From Nostoc sp. FACHB-280 (GTDB lineage: Bacteria > Cyanobacteriota > Cyanobacteriia > Cyanobacteriales > Nostocaceae): 64,000 nt of DNA. Position numbers and translations under genes: made by a program. Location of the stretch: assembly GCF_014697615.1 (NCBI RefSeq), contig NZ_JACJSD010000011.1, forward strand, positions 62,001-126,000, given 5' to 3'. Positions 1 through 9,080 of this stretch are shown here, in pieces. Within the stretch, counting starts at the first letter, position 1, and every line of letters begins with the position of its first letter. The notes below the pieces were generated by a model that searched no databases, was not told the DNA's origin, and saw only the letters and a program-made list of their open reading frames with translations.

Positions 1-1
1 G

Positions 2-1315
2 ACTGGACAATTAAAACCTCAAGGAACAGTCAAAGAAGTGCAAGCACCAGTCAATGGTGTCGTCAAAGCAATTTATGTAAAAGATGGGCAGAAAGTCAAC
101 CAAGGAGATTTATTACTCACCTTTGAAACCGTTGCGACTATAGCCGAATTAAATTCCTTAATTCAAGTACGGAATAGTTTGATTCGAGAAAACCAAATTT
201 ATCGCCGCTTGATGAATTCTAGTTATACTGTTGGTTCAGAATTAGAATTTTTACGTAGTAGATTACCAACAGATGCCGTATTTTTGTTGAAAAGTCGCGC
301 CGCCTTAGTTGCTGAAAATGAATTGTTACGCAAAGAACTAAGAAATTCCTCATCTACTCAAGGGCTGGGCGTAGACGAACAACAACGTCTACAAGTGTCT
401 AAACTAGAATTAGCTACCCGCGCTAATGCAGCACAATTAGAAATTGAAAAAACCAAAAAACAACTAACCCAAAACCAAGTTAAAATCGCTGATACCCAAT
501 CAAGTTTAGCAATTCAACAGCAGATTTTCAGTAGACTGAAAACCTTGGCTGAAGAAGGGGGAATTTCTCAGTTACAATATCTGAATCAACAACAACAAGT
601 CCAAACCCTAGAAGCCGAAGTCGCCCAATTACAAGAAGAAGATAAACGCCTCAAATATGAAATTGAAAAAGGACGGCAAGAACTAACTAATACTGTAGCG
701 GTTTCCGGTAAAAATGTTTTAGAAAAAATCTCAGAAAATAAACAGCGTATCGCAGATATTGATAGCCAATTTATCAAAATTGTCCTAGAAAACGAACAAC
801 GTTTAGCAGATATTACCAGTAAACTTTCCCAAGCTCAACTCAATCTCAGATACCAAGAACTCCGCGCACCTGTGAGTGGGACAGTTTTTGATTTACAAGC
901 AAAAAATCCTGGGTTTGTAGCCAATTCAACCCAAAAATTACTGCAAATTGTCCCCAACGATAAGTATATTGCTGACGTATTTATTACTAATCAAGATATT
1001 GGTTTTGTCCGGGAAGGAATGAAGGCGGATATCAGAATTGATTCTTTTCCTTTCAGTGAATTTGGTGATATTAAAGGAGAATTAGTTTCGGTTGGTTCTG
1101 ATGCTTTACCACCAGATGAAACTCATAAATTCTACCGATTCCCTGCCAGAATATCCTTAGATAAGCAAGCACTCGAAATGAATGGGAAACAACTACCCTT
1201 GCAGTCTGGGATGTCAATCACAGCTAACATTAAAGTGCGTGAAGAAAGAACAGTCATGAGTTTGTTTACTGAGTTGTTTACCAAGCAAGTGGATAGTTTG
1301 AAAGAAGTCCGCTAA
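2..1315 (+). CDS. HlyD-family secretion adaptor, 5'-truncated by window
   Basis: Periplasmic membrane-fusion protein of a type I secretion system, linking an inner-membrane ABC exporter to an outer-membrane channel. The frame is open to the left edge, so the N-terminal membrane anchor is missing. Visible in order: a biotinyl/lipoyl-like half (VQAPVNGVVKAIYVKDGQKV), a long Gln/Glu-rich coiled coil over about residues 60-280, the second lipoyl half (LRAPVSGTVFDL), and a beta-barrel part with VFITNQDIGFVREGMKADI. The tail, with SGMSITANIKVREER, resembles cyanobacterial HlyD partners of peptidase-type ABC exporters. The ABC partner would be expected upstream, outside the window. The family call is secure; the secreted substrate is unknown. 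Confidence 0.9.
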   Translation, partial: TGQLKPQGTVKEVQAPVNGVVKAIYVKDGQKVNQGDLLLTFETVATIAELNSLIQVRNSLIRENQIYRRLMNSSYTVGSELEFLRSRLPTDAVFLLKSRAALVAENELLRKELRNSSSTQGLGVDEQQRLQVSKLELATRANAAQLEIEKTKKQLTQNQVKIADTQSSLAIQQQIFSRLKTLAEEGGISQLQYLNQQQQVQTLEAEVAQLQEEDKRLKYEIEKGRQELTNTVAVSGKNVLEKISENKQRIADIDSQFIKIVLENEQRLADITSKLSQAQLNLRYQELRAPVSGTVFDLQAKNPGFVANSTQKLLQIVPNDKYIADVFITNQDIGFVREGMKADIRIDSFPFSEFGDIKGELVSVGSDALPPDETHKFYRFPARISLDKQALEMNGKQLPLQSGMSITANIKVREERTVMSLFTELFTKQVDSLKEVR

Positions 1316-1414
1316 ATTTGGCGCTTTGAGTTTTGTTACAGCGATCGCATTTACACCAACCTATAACTTTACGGTAAAGTAAAGGCGATCGCATATTTAT
1401 TTCTACCTACTTGT

Positions 1415-1912
1415 ATGGTTTTTCCTCAACGCATCGAACCAGCACCTGGACAAGAATCAGTATGGGATTATCCCCGTCCCCCGCGCTTAGAACCTGTCAA
1501 CAAACACATACAGATAATTTTTAATGGCGTAACCATTGCAGACACCCACAACGCCAAACGTGTCTTAGAAACCAGCCATCCACCTTCTTACTACCTTCCC
1601 CCTGAAGATATCAAAATGGAATATTTGATATCAGTACCACAATCTAGTTTTTGCGAGTGGAAAGGACGCGCAGGCTATTACACCATTCGCGTTGGTGATA
1701 AAGAAGTCCAAAACGCCGCTTGGTATTATCCCAGCCCAACATCAGCGTTTGCATCCATTAAAGACCATGTGGCTTTTTATGCTCATTTAATGGATGCTTG
1801 TTATGTAGATGGTGAAAAAGTCCAGCCACAACCAGGAAACTTCTACGGTGGTTGGGTGACTAATAATATTGTCGGGCCATTTAAAGGCAGCCCCGGTACT
1901 TGGGGATGGTAA
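1415..1912 (+). CDS. DUF427 domain protein
   Basis: Small soluble protein of 165 residues. The motif run VTIADTHNAKRVLETSHPP, YYLPPEDIKMEYL, the tryptophan in CEWKGRAGYY and NAAWYYPSP is characteristic of DUF427. No biochemical role is established for this family to my knowledge. It has no signal peptide or membrane segment. It lies 99 bp behind the HlyD gene, and the gap carries two HIP1-like sites, so cotranscription is uncertain. The ATG start is the first in frame and gives the usual family length. Confidence 0.85.
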   Translation: MVFPQRIEPAPGQESVWDYPRPPRLEPVNKHIQIIFNGVTIADTHNAKRVLETSHPPSYYLPPEDIKMEYLISVPQSSFCEWKGRAGYYTIRVGDKEVQNAAWYYPSPTSAFASIKDHVAFYAHLMDACYVDGEKVQPQPGNFYGGWVTNNIVGPFKGSPGTWGW

Positions 1913-2443
1913 ATTGTTAAGTTAAAAAACTCTCTAACCTATCACCTGTAACCTGTCACCTATAACCTACTCAAAACAACAACACCCAAACTACTACTCA
2001 CTTAGCAATTTCCTCAAATACATCATTCATCTTAGGCTTTAACCGATATACATTCAACTATCAGTTATAACGCCTCAGTTTACCCAGAGGAGGAAATATT
2101 AGTGTTCGAGTTGGGTGTTGTCGTTTATGCGAGACAGATTCAAATTAAACAGCGTTTTTACCTCATAACTAACTTGAACATTGGCTGTTGATCTGCCAGG
2201 GAAGTTTCTCAACTTCAATTATTAATTTATCACAGCTAAATCTAGAGAATTAACTTTGATACCAAAGTTTACTCTTTGACATTACATTACTTACATAATA
2301 TGTTGCTAAATGTTAAGCAATCTATCTATCAATTGTTCACGGCTTAAAACTTATGCAGGGTGGCGGCTGCTATTCTGGGTTCGTCCTCAGCCATAAGAAT
2401 TCAATTTATCCGATGCACCTATTTTCAAACATAACTGACAGAG
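1913..2443. other. Gene-free stretch with heptamer repeat and short inverted repeats
   Basis: I see no convincing gene here. It begins with a degenerate 7-bp tandem repeat (annotated separately). Further on, CCTC at 2072-2075 and GAGG at about 2086-2089 could close a small loop. CTTATG (about 2352-2357) and CATAAG (about 2393-2398) bracket a GC-richer segment just before the WD40 gene. This could be a leader structure, but neither pairing is strong enough to call an RNA. Confidence 0.4.
1935..1969. repeat. Degenerate heptanucleotide tandem repeat, five copies
   Basis: Five adjacent 7-bp units alternate between TAACCTA/TAACCTG and TCACCTG/TCACCTA. Short tandemly repeated heptamers (STRR type) are well known in heterocystous cyanobacteria and are usually intergenic, as here, just after the DUF427 stop codon. 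Confidence 0.75.
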
Positions 2444-3412
2444 ATGAGTTTCTATAAAGGTGGCAATTTGACAGAATATATACCCAAATTTTTTAAATAT
2501 CAATCGACTTTTTACCTAAACTCAAGTTTTACTTCAAAAACCCTGAGCTATGATGGAAAAATCTTAGTAACTTATCAAAGTGAAGATTTTACAATTCAAG
2601 TTTGGGATATGCAATCTGGACAGCTTATCAATTCTTGGCTAACTGAATCTTCCAAAGCTATTAATTTGACAAAAAGTCTTAATGCTGTAGCAATCACTCC
2701 AAATGGAAAAACTCTATTGACTGGTGGAAATATTCTCAAAGCTTGGGATTTAGCAACTGGAAAACAGATTCGTATATTCAGAAGTAGTGGTTGGATATTC
2801 TATATAAACATTAGTACTGATAGTCAAATTTTGCTTACTCAAGGAAGTGCTGGTACGATAATTTGGAATTTACAAAGTGGGAAGAAAATCCGCAGATATC
2901 TTGGAACATATACTGTAATGTGGGTTATTAGCCCAAATAGTAAAACTGTGGTTGGCGAAGATGGCTTTGATGACAAAATAAAGGTCTGGGATTTAATTAC
3001 AGGAAAAGAACTACTTATATTAGATAATCATGGTGCGATCGCAGTACGCAAACTTTCCTTTAGTCAAGATGGAAAATTAGTAGCGGGAAGTGGCTATGAT
3101 GGCATTAAAATTTGGGATTTTGAGACAGGAGAACAAATTCAAAGAGTTGATAAATTTAAAAATGTTCCATTTCATGAGCATCTTGATCATGTCGGGAATT
3201 TGATATTCAACTTTAATAATCAAACCTTGTTTAGTTCAGGTAGCGATGGCTTAATTCAAATTTGGGACATAGGTAATGGAAAAAATGTAGGAAAAATCAA
3301 GGGCGAAAATGACATTATTGATATAGCAATGAGTAATGATAGTCAAATATTAGTAGGCTTTGGTAGAAATGCTCAAAATCAGCAAACTATTGAGGTATGG
3401 AAAACGGACTAA
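2444..3412 (+). CDS. WD40 repeat protein
   Basis: Beta-propeller protein of 322 residues, probably a protein-interaction scaffold. About seven WD-type blades can be counted by their end motifs: IQVWDMQSG, LKAWDLATG, IIWNLQSG, IKVWDLITG, IKIWDFETG, IQIWDIGNG and IEVWKTD. Seven blades make a closed propeller with no extra catalytic domain. There is no signal peptide. The codon usage is visibly AT-rich compared with the DUF427 gene. The ATG follows a weak purine stretch. No partner gene is adjacent, so its binding partner is unknown. Confidence 0.85.
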   Translation: MSFYKGGNLTEYIPKFFKYQSTFYLNSSFTSKTLSYDGKILVTYQSEDFTIQVWDMQSGQLINSWLTESSKAINLTKSLNAVAITPNGKTLLTGGNILKAWDLATGKQIRIFRSSGWIFYINISTDSQILLTQGSAGTIIWNLQSGKKIRRYLGTYTVMWVISPNSKTVVGEDGFDDKIKVWDLITGKELLILDNHGAIAVRKLSFSQDGKLVAGSGYDGIKIWDFETGEQIQRVDKFKNVPFHEHLDHVGNLIFNFNNQTLFSSGSDGLIQIWDIGNGKNVGKIKGENDIIDIAMSNDSQILVGFGRNAQNQQTIEVWKTD

Positions 3413-3490
3413 TAGTTATTCTCATTCGCTCATACCCAAACATCTAATACAAATTCTGCATGAAGATGCACTGAATTAAAGAACAAACCA

Positions 3491-3524
3491 CATAGACGCG
3501 GTAGCGGCTTCCCGCAGGGTAGGC
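3491..3524. repeat. Dispersed 34-bp repeat, copy 1
   Basis: A 34-bp sequence beginning CATAGACGCGGTAGCGG and ending GCAGGGTAGGC is identical to the one at 9013-9046. A diverged copy in reverse orientation lies at 5839-5872. All three are intergenic and GC-richer than their surroundings, as expected for a dispersed genomic repeat family of Nostocales. Confidence 0.8.
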
Positions 3525-3610
3525 GCAAAGAATACAAAGAAAGAAGAGATATGAAGATTAAACGCAGACTGACATAGAATTGGTATAAACTAGCAATTTA
3601 ATCAATCCGG

Positions 3611-4588
3611 CTACTTACTAGCTTTCGGTTCAAAGATTAAATAAGTGCCTCCCAAACCCTCTACAATGGTTCGTGTGTTAGCCTCCAACATTTTTTGATA
3701 ACTATTGGCATCTCCAATACCATCTGTATAAAGTTCCCTTTCCGAAACTCTGACTTCTGCTGTTTGAGCTATCGATTGAATTAACTGTTTATTAATATTT
3801 TTCTCAGCAAAAATAGTTGGGATTTTAGCTTTTTGAATATTTTTAACTAAACTATTTAACTGCCTATCTGTTGGTTGATTTTCAGGATTAATACCAGCCA
3901 ATACCCCGACTAAAGTCATCCCATAAGCTTTGGCATAATAAGCTAGTGCATTATGACTGATGACTAATTCACGTTTATCACTAGGAATACTAGCAACTCT
4001 GGTTTTTATCCAACTATCTAATTGAGTTAATTCACTTTTAATTTGTTTAGTATTTTGATTATAAATTGCCGCATTATTAGGCTCTAGCTTTTTCAGATTA
4101 TTACTAATGACATCAACCATTTTGATGCCATTTTTCGGATTGTGCCAAATATGGGGGTCTATAACTCTTTTGCCATCTTCAATAAATCTTTGCGGTTTTG
4201 GGACTGCTAACTGACTCACAGCTATTTTTGGTGCAGTATTACTACTTGATTTAATAGTTCTGATTAAGCCCGGTTCAAAATTATAGCCATTGTAGAAAAT
4301 CAGATTAGCTTGGTCGATAGTTTCCTTGTCTGTGGCTTTTGGTTGGTAATTATGAGGGTCTATATCTGGGGGAATTAAACAAGCAAGGTTGACTGTATTT
4401 TCAGCAACCTGTTTGATTAAGTCACACAATATACTGGTTGTAGCAACAACTTTGGGTAGATTTTCATCTGCTGTTGTTGTTTGTGTGAAGGTAGTTTTCG
4501 TTGCTTGTCTTGTACAACCAACCAAGACAATTAAAACAGTAACACAAGCAGACCGTAACAAAGTATTAAATAGCAACTTATTGAGCAT
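3611..4588 (-). CDS. znuA: Metal ABC transporter substrate-binding lipoprotein, zinc type
   Basis: Captures a divalent metal outside the inner membrane for import by an ABC permease. A signal sequence ends in the lipobox LVGC, so it is probably a lipoprotein. Family motifs are VVATTSILCDLI, the first ligand region DPHNYQPKATD, the second DPHIWHNP, the third ISHNALAYYAKAYGM, and a C-terminal Asp in YTDGIGDANSY. In this family a His at the third site favours zinc, while manganese-type MntC proteins have Glu there. A TTG lies two codons upstream (4594), but the ATG at 4588 is preferred. No permease or ATPase gene is adjacent, so it must act with a transporter encoded elsewhere. The metal assignment is an inference. 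Confidence 0.8.
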   Translation of the reverse strand: MLNKLLFNTLLRSACVTVLIVLVGCTRQATKTTFTQTTTADENLPKVVATTSILCDLIKQVAENTVNLACLIPPDIDPHNYQPKATDKETIDQANLIFYNGYNFEPGLIRTIKSSSNTAPKIAVSQLAVPKPQRFIEDGKRVIDPHIWHNPKNGIKMVDVISNNLKKLEPNNAAIYNQNTKQIKSELTQLDSWIKTRVASIPSDKRELVISHNALAYYAKAYGMTLVGVLAGINPENQPTDRQLNSLVKNIQKAKIPTIFAEKNINKQLIQSIAQTAEVRVSERELYTDGIGDANSYQKMLEANTRTIVEGLGGTYLIFEPKASK

Positions 4589-4624
4589 AATCAAGGGCTA
4601 GTAGCTTTCCTGAATAAATTTAAC

Positions 4625-4637
4625 AATAATCATTATT
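4625..4637. promoter_or_regulatory. Zur-box-like palindrome upstream of znuA
   Basis: AATAATCATTATT is a perfect palindrome around its central base, 37 bp upstream of the znuA ATG on the minus strand. Its core matches the Anabaena Zur consensus TGATAATNATTATCA as I recall it, except at the outer positions. Zinc-dependent repression of the substrate-binding protein would make sense. A Fur site is the alternative. Confidence 0.5.
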
Positions 4638-4780
4638 CTTAGATAACAGTGAAATATTAAATATTCAGGAATAAGCCATAAACTAAGTAGGCATTGATCA
4701 ATAAATACTCTGTCTACCTTGTTGTTAAGTAAAAAACAAAATACATAAAGAAAATCTGAGAGTATTTCAGACTTCAGACT

Positions 4781-5818
4781 TCAGATTTCCTTTGCCCAGA
4801 TAATTAATTCGCCTTGTTCACCACCTGCTGCAAGAAACTTGCCTTGAGAATGCCAAGCTAAGGTAGAGAACCCGGCGGTAGCACCTGTGAGAATTTGAGA
4901 TACTTGTGCTGCTTCTGACCACAAACACAATAAACCATCAGCGCCGGCGGAGGCTAATAAGAAGCTGTGGGGTGCAAATGCGATCGCATTAATCACATCC
5001 ATATGATTAGTTAACACTCGCGCTTCCCAACCTAGAGACTCATCCTCTAACTTTTCCCAAACGACAATACCCTCAACGCTAGAAGAAGCCAGTATAGGCG
5101 CACCCAGTTCAGTAGTAGCTTCCGACCATGCCAACTGCCGAATCTTACCAGGAAAGCCACGCATAATCCAGGGGTCGGGGTTGCTCCAGTCCAACACTGT
5201 GACGCTGCGATCCATATTACCGGAAGCCAAGTATTTGCTATCAGGCGACCAACCCATAGCTACACTGACAGTTGGCATACTCAGAAAATAAGGTTCTTCA
5301 TCCCAGTTTTGACTTTCCCAAATCTTGACTCCTTGATAGCCGCTAATTGCTAAATACTGGCCATCACTACGCCAATCTATCCCTAAAACGGAGGAGTTAT
5401 CAAAATTCAAGGTGACGACTATCTCACCCAAATCGGCATCCCAGACTTGGACGTAACGCCCCAAACTAAAAGCCAGTAAGTTACTAGTATGATTCCAAGC
5501 CAACTTATCTACCCAAGCTGGTGCATTTTCTAAGGTGGCGATGAGTTCCTGTTCCCGCCAAATTTTGACTTGTCCATCCTGTCCACCAACGGCTAAAAAT
5601 TTGCCATCAGCCGAAAAAGCCACACAGTCTACTGATTTACCGCCACCACTTTGCAACTCTATGGCATTGCCATCATTCCATAGCACCACCTCGCCAGCCG
5701 CAGATGTCGCCGCGAGAATTTCACCTCCAGGAGACCAAGCTAAGGCTGTGACATAATCTGACAGCATCCCGGAATCATATATAGCAAATTCTGAGGATTG
5801 GTTAGTTGTCAAGTTCAT
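4781..5818 (-). CDS. WD40 repeat protein upstream of znuA
   Basis: Protein of 345 residues made almost entirely of WD40 blades. Blade ends include VVLWND, VKIWRE, VQVWDAD, VKIWESQ, VTVLDWS, IVVWEK, LCLWSEA and LIIWAKE, so it has seven or eight blades. The phrases LAWSPGGEILAATSAAG and VAFSADGKFLAVGG are typical. There is no signal peptide or second domain. It lies on the same strand as znuA, 192 bp before it, but the Zur-like palindrome sits between them, so znuA probably has its own promoter. A role in metal homeostasis is suggested only by position. Confidence 0.85.
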   Translation of the reverse strand: MNLTTNQSSEFAIYDSGMLSDYVTALAWSPGGEILAATSAAGEVVLWNDGNAIELQSGGGKSVDCVAFSADGKFLAVGGQDGQVKIWREQELIATLENAPAWVDKLAWNHTSNLLAFSLGRYVQVWDADLGEIVVTLNFDNSSVLGIDWRSDGQYLAISGYQGVKIWESQNWDEEPYFLSMPTVSVAMGWSPDSKYLASGNMDRSVTVLDWSNPDPWIMRGFPGKIRQLAWSEATTELGAPILASSSVEGIVVWEKLEDESLGWEARVLTNHMDVINAIAFAPHSFLLASAGADGLLCLWSEAAQVSQILTGATAGFSTLAWHSQGKFLAAGGEQGELIIWAKEI

Positions 5819-5838
5819 TTTTATCTGCGTTTATCCGT

Positions 5839-5872
5839 GTACCCTTCGGGAAGCCGCGCAAAGCGCGTCTAC
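5839..5872. repeat. Dispersed repeat, diverged reverse copy
   Basis: Read on the minus strand this segment runs GTAGACGCG, then GCGGCTTCCCG, then AGGGTAC. It is clearly related to the identical pair at 3491-3524 and 9013-9046, with several substitutions. It lies between the WD40 gene and the ftsH terminator. Confidence 0.6.
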
Positions 5873-5953
5873 ATCTGCGGTTAATTTTATCTAAATCTAA
5901 TGCAGAAAATTAGCTGTTTCAATATCAGCCACAGGGTAAGACACAAAGAATTC

Positions 5954-5992
5954 AAAGAAAAAATGGGGTAGTTCTGAAAAAGAATTACCCCA
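5954..5992 (-). terminator. Rho-independent terminator of ftsH
   Basis: TGGGGTA (5964-5970) pairs with TACCCCA (5986-5992), and an inner TTCT/AGAA pair extends the stem. On the minus strand it is followed by TTTTTTCTTT. It lies about 32 bp beyond the ftsH stop codon. Confidence 0.8.
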
Positions 5993-6023
5993 AATCCAAA
6001 TTTTAGATGATTACCGCAGTTGA

Positions 6024-7862
6024 TTAAGCAAAGGCGGCAGTTTTCACATCATTATTTGCCAAAATTTCTTGCAATTCTTCAGCATCTACTGTTTCTTTAT
6101 CAACCAGCATTTGGGCTAACTGATCAAGAATGTGACGGTTGTTGACTAATACTTCTTTGGCGCGGGTGTAGGCTGTATCTACGAGTTTCCGCACTTCTTC
6201 GTCAATAGCAGCCGCAGTTTCTTCGGAAAAGTCGCGCTCTGACATGATATCGCGTCCGAGAAACATATTACCTTGTTGACGACCCAGCGCCACAGGCCCC
6301 AAGCGATCGCTCATCCCAAAGCGAGTGATCATTTGACGGGCTACTCTTGCTACTTGTTGTAGGTCGTTAGAAGCCCCTGTGGTTACTTCTTCTTCACCAA
6401 AGATAATTTCTTCAGCAAGACGACCACCTAATGCCACAGCCATCTGATTTTCCAGATAGGAGCGACTGTATAAACCTGTGTCCATCCGGTCTTCGCTGGG
6501 GGTGAACCAAGTTAAACCACCGGCACGACCGCGAGGAATAATACTAATCTTTTGTACTGGGTCATAGTCGGGCATTAATGCACCAACTAAAGCGTGACCA
6601 GCTTCGTGATAAGCTACCAAGGTCTTGCGTTTTTCGCTCATTACCCGGTCTTTCTTTTCTGGGCCAGCTAACACGCGATCGATGGCATCATTGATTTCAT
6701 CCATCGAAATTTCGGTTAAGTTGCGGCGTGCTGCCAAAATTGCCGCTTCGTTGAGCAAGTTAGATAAATCTGCACCTGTGAAACCAGGGGTACGACGCGC
6801 GATTTTATCCAAGTCCACATCTTTGGCTAAGGTTTTGCCACGCGCATGAACTTTCAGGATTTCGCTACGTCCGGCGTAGTCGGGACGGTCTACCACAACT
6901 TGACGGTCGAAGCGACCAGGACGTAATAAAGCTGCGTCTAATACGTCGGGACGGTTGGTAGCAGCAATGATAATGATACCTGTGTTACCTTCAAAACCAT
7001 CCATTTCGGTGAGTAACTGGTTGAGGGTTTGTTCCCGTTCATCGTTACCACCGCCTAAACCTGCACCCCGTTGACGACCAACTGCGTCAATTTCATCGAT
7101 AAAGACGATACAAGGAGCGTTAGATTTAGCTTGTTCAAATAAATCACGGACGCGGGAAGCACCCACACCCACGAACATTTCCACAAATTCGGAACCAGAG
7201 ATGGAGAAGAAAGGTACACCAGCTTCCCCAGCTACAGCACGAGCCAGTAAGGTTTTACCTGTACCTGGAGGCCCTACTAATAATACTCCTTTAGGAATTT
7301 TGGCACCGACTGCGGTAAAGCGATCAGCGTTTTTAAGAAAGTCTACAACTTCATTTAATTCGAGCTTGGCTTGGTCAATACCTGCAACATCACCAAATGT
7401 CACCTGAGTTTGAGGTTCCATTTGTACTCTGGCTTTAGATTTACCAAAGTTCATTGCTTGGCTACCGGGGCCACTTTGAGCGCGGCGGAGTAAGAAAAAT
7501 AAACCAACTAACAGCAGTACAGGGAAAAATAAACTGCTCAGTGCCTTAAACCAAAAGCCTTCGTCGGTTTGAGGCAATACAGAAATATCAACGCCTTTTG
7601 AGGTGAGAGTGTTAATCAGGTCGGGGTCGTTGACTAATGTAACTTTAATATTAGTTCCATCCTGAGACTTGACGATCGCTGTAGAACGATCTGCACTCAG
7701 CCTAACTTGTGTAACTCTACCTTTTTCAACTTCTTGAATAAATTGACTGTAGCGCCATGTTTGTGTGTTTTGTGGTTGTTTGTCAAAGAATGCTGTTCCC
7801 AGCGCAATGACAACAATAAACAGTAGCGCGTACAGCCCCGCATTTCTCCATCTTTTATTCAC
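6024..7862 (-). CDS. ftsH: ATP-dependent zinc metalloprotease FtsH
   Basis: Membrane-bound hexameric AAA protease that extracts and degrades membrane proteins; cyanobacterial homologues act in photosystem II repair. Of 612 residues, a first membrane helix spans about 9-25 and a second about 107-126. The AAA domain has Walker A GPPGTGKT near residue 194, Walker [15 protein letters not shown] and the SRH region [15 protein letters not shown]. The peptidase domain has the zinc motif HEAGH near 417, with the third ligand in the later LAEEIIFG region. Length and motifs are complete. Several FtsH paralogues exist in cyanobacteria, and which one this is cannot be told from motifs alone. Confidence 0.97.
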   Translation of the reverse strand: MNKRWRNAGLYALLFIVVIALGTAFFDKQPQNTQTWRYSQFIQEVEKGRVTQVRLSADRSTAIVKSQDGTNIKVTLVNDPDLINTLTSKGVDISVLPQTDEGFWFKALSSLFFPVLLLVGLFFLLRRAQSGPGSQAMNFGKSKARVQMEPQTQVTFGDVAGIDQAKLELNEVVDFLKNADRFTAVGAKIPKGVLLVGPPGTGKTLLARAVAGEAGVPFFSISGSEFVEMFVGVGASRVRDLFEQAKSNAPCIVFIDEIDAVGRQRGAGLGGGNDEREQTLNQLLTEMDGFEGNTGIIIIAATNRPDVLDAALLRPGRFDRQVVVDRPDYAGRSEILKVHARGKTLAKDVDLDKIARRTPGFTGADLSNLLNEAAILAARRNLTEISMDEINDAIDRVLAGPEKKDRVMSEKRKTLVAYHEAGHALVGALMPDYDPVQKISIIPRGRAGGLTWFTPSEDRMDTGLYSRSYLENQMAVALGGRLAEEIIFGEEEVTTGASNDLQQVARVARQMITRFGMSDRLGPVALGRQQGNMFLGRDIMSERDFSEETAAAIDEEVRKLVDTAYTRAKEVLVNNRHILDQLAQMLVDKETVDAEELQEILANNDVKTAAFA

Positions 7863-7955
7863 TGAGGTCTATCTCCTGTATTTTCTGTGCTTTCGCGGAG
7901 TGTCTCTGTATGAGAGGGCATTATTAAGAATTATGTTAACTTATTTTAAGGTATC

Positions 7956-8762
7956 TCAAAATGGTACGGCTGTCATGCTAAAAAGCCTCCTAATTTGTTG
8001 AAAATTCGTATGGTAGGGATTATATTGTAGCGACCCTGAAGCTTGCTCAACGGTATGAATGGGGATAATTTGCACCACACTATTAGTGTAGGCGATCGCT
8101 TCAAATCCCGTGACTAACTCAGGTGTCCAAGGTTCTTCTCGCACTTGTAGCTGTTGATTTTGCAGCCATTGGATAATTTGCGATCGCCCAATTCCGGGTA
8201 AAATCCCTACATATTCGGGCGGTGTCCACCACCTACCATCTTGCCATCCCCAAAGATTGCCAGTGGTGGTTTCTAGCCAATTACCCCCCCCATCAACTAA
8301 AATCGCTTCTTGGGCGGCTAAATTCTGCACACTATTTTTCGCTAACCAAGCACCCAAATAATTACCTGTTTTATGAGAAGGCAAGTTGCGGGAAAATTCT
8401 GGTTGTGCAATGGCGCATTTCACCCCATGTTGTTGTTTTTCTAATAAATCTGCTGGTAAATTTCTACCAGTTATCCACTCCCTACCATCAGGAAACAAGG
8501 TAATTCTGAGAACGGGGAAATGTTGTAAAAGAATTTGTGCGCCTTGATATATGCGCTGCCAATCTGGTTGTTGCCAAGCAAAAACTTGTAAACTGAATTT
8601 GAGGCGATCGCAGTGTGACTGCCAGTTGGTTAAACTACTATCGAGGGAATTTTCATAAACCCGCAGCGTAGTAAACACTGTTGCACCATAAAGTAACCCC
8701 GGATCGTTAATATCCAATTCCAGGGTTTGGGACTCGATTAATTTGCCGTTATACCAATAAAT
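7956..8762 (-). CDS. Class IV PLP aminotransferase, PabC-like, possible ATT start
   Basis: Fold-type IV PLP enzyme, most like 4-amino-4-deoxychorismate lyase, which makes p-aminobenzoate for folate. Motifs: DPGLLYGATVFTTLRVY, the probable PLP lysine in LPSHKTGNYLG, the ILVDGGGNWLETTTGNLW region, and GILPGIGRSQII. The first conventional start, a TTG at 8717, would remove a segment reading IYWYNGKLIESQTLELDIND. That segment aligns with the N-terminus of E. coli PabC, and its first residue, encoded by ATT (8760-8762), falls where the initiator Met belongs. AGG lies 7 bases before this ATT. I therefore extend the gene to 8762, giving 268 residues. D-amino-acid or branched-chain aminotransferase are alternatives. 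Confidence 0.8.
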   Translation of the reverse strand: MYWYNGKLIESQTLELDINDPGLLYGATVFTTLRVYENSLDSSLTNWQSHCDRLKFSLQVFAWQQPDWQRIYQGAQILLQHFPVLRITLFPDGREWITGRNLPADLLEKQQHGVKCAIAQPEFSRNLPSHKTGNYLGAWLAKNSVQNLAAQEAILVDGGGNWLETTTGNLWGWQDGRWWTPPEYVGILPGIGRSQIIQWLQNQQLQVREEPWTPELVTGFEAIAYTNSVVQIIPIHTVEQASGSLQYNPYHTNFQQIRRLFSMTAVPF

Positions 8763-8869
8763 AGGTTTACCTACCTTCAGATTTTAATACCAATATGACT
8801 TAAGTAAACTCTAAGTAGAAGGACTAAATTAAACCTAACTTGAAATTACCGGGTTTCGACACTTCGACA

Positions 8870-8956
8870 GGCTCAGTGCATCGCTTCGCTCAACCCTCTT
8901 CTCGCTGGCTTATTGAGCATTGAGCGTTCGCGTAGCATCTCCCTTGGGGAGAAGTC
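8870..8956. repeat. Imperfect inverted-repeat element
   Basis: The left part carries GGGTTTCGACACTTCGACAG followed by GCATCGCTTCGCTCAA. The right part carries GCGTTCGCGTAGCATCTCCC and ends GAGAAGTCGAAATGCG. The TTCGAC and GTCGAA ends are inverted. Elements built of TTCGAC, CGCTCAAC and GCGTAGC blocks are dispersed widely in Nostoc genomes. Confidence 0.5.
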
Positions 8957-9012
8957 GAAATGCGTCTTCTAAATAATTGTGTCCACTTAACTTGAAAACA
9001 CTTTGTTTCGCG

Positions 9013-9046
9013 CATAGACGCGGTAGCGGCTTCCCGCAGGGTAGGC
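9013..9046. repeat. Dispersed 34-bp repeat, copy 2
   Basis: Identical over 34 bp to 3491-3524, in the same orientation, and again intergenic. The identity over 5.5 kb distance indicates recent spread or conversion. Confidence 0.8.
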
Positions 9047-9080
9047 ACAAATGACTATTTTTTTGTGAACAATCAACTTC

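Larger units (their letters stand above)
8763..9080. other. Gene-free stretch made mostly of dispersed repeats
   Basis: There is no coding signal. It holds an imperfect inverted repeat (8870-8956) and the second copy of the 34-bp repeat (9013-9046), separated by AT-rich sequence. Confidence 0.5.

Noticed and set aside
2340-2400. tRNA-like T-arm sequence (GGTTCGTCC)
   Set aside because: No acceptor stem, D-arm or anticodon arm can be built around it.
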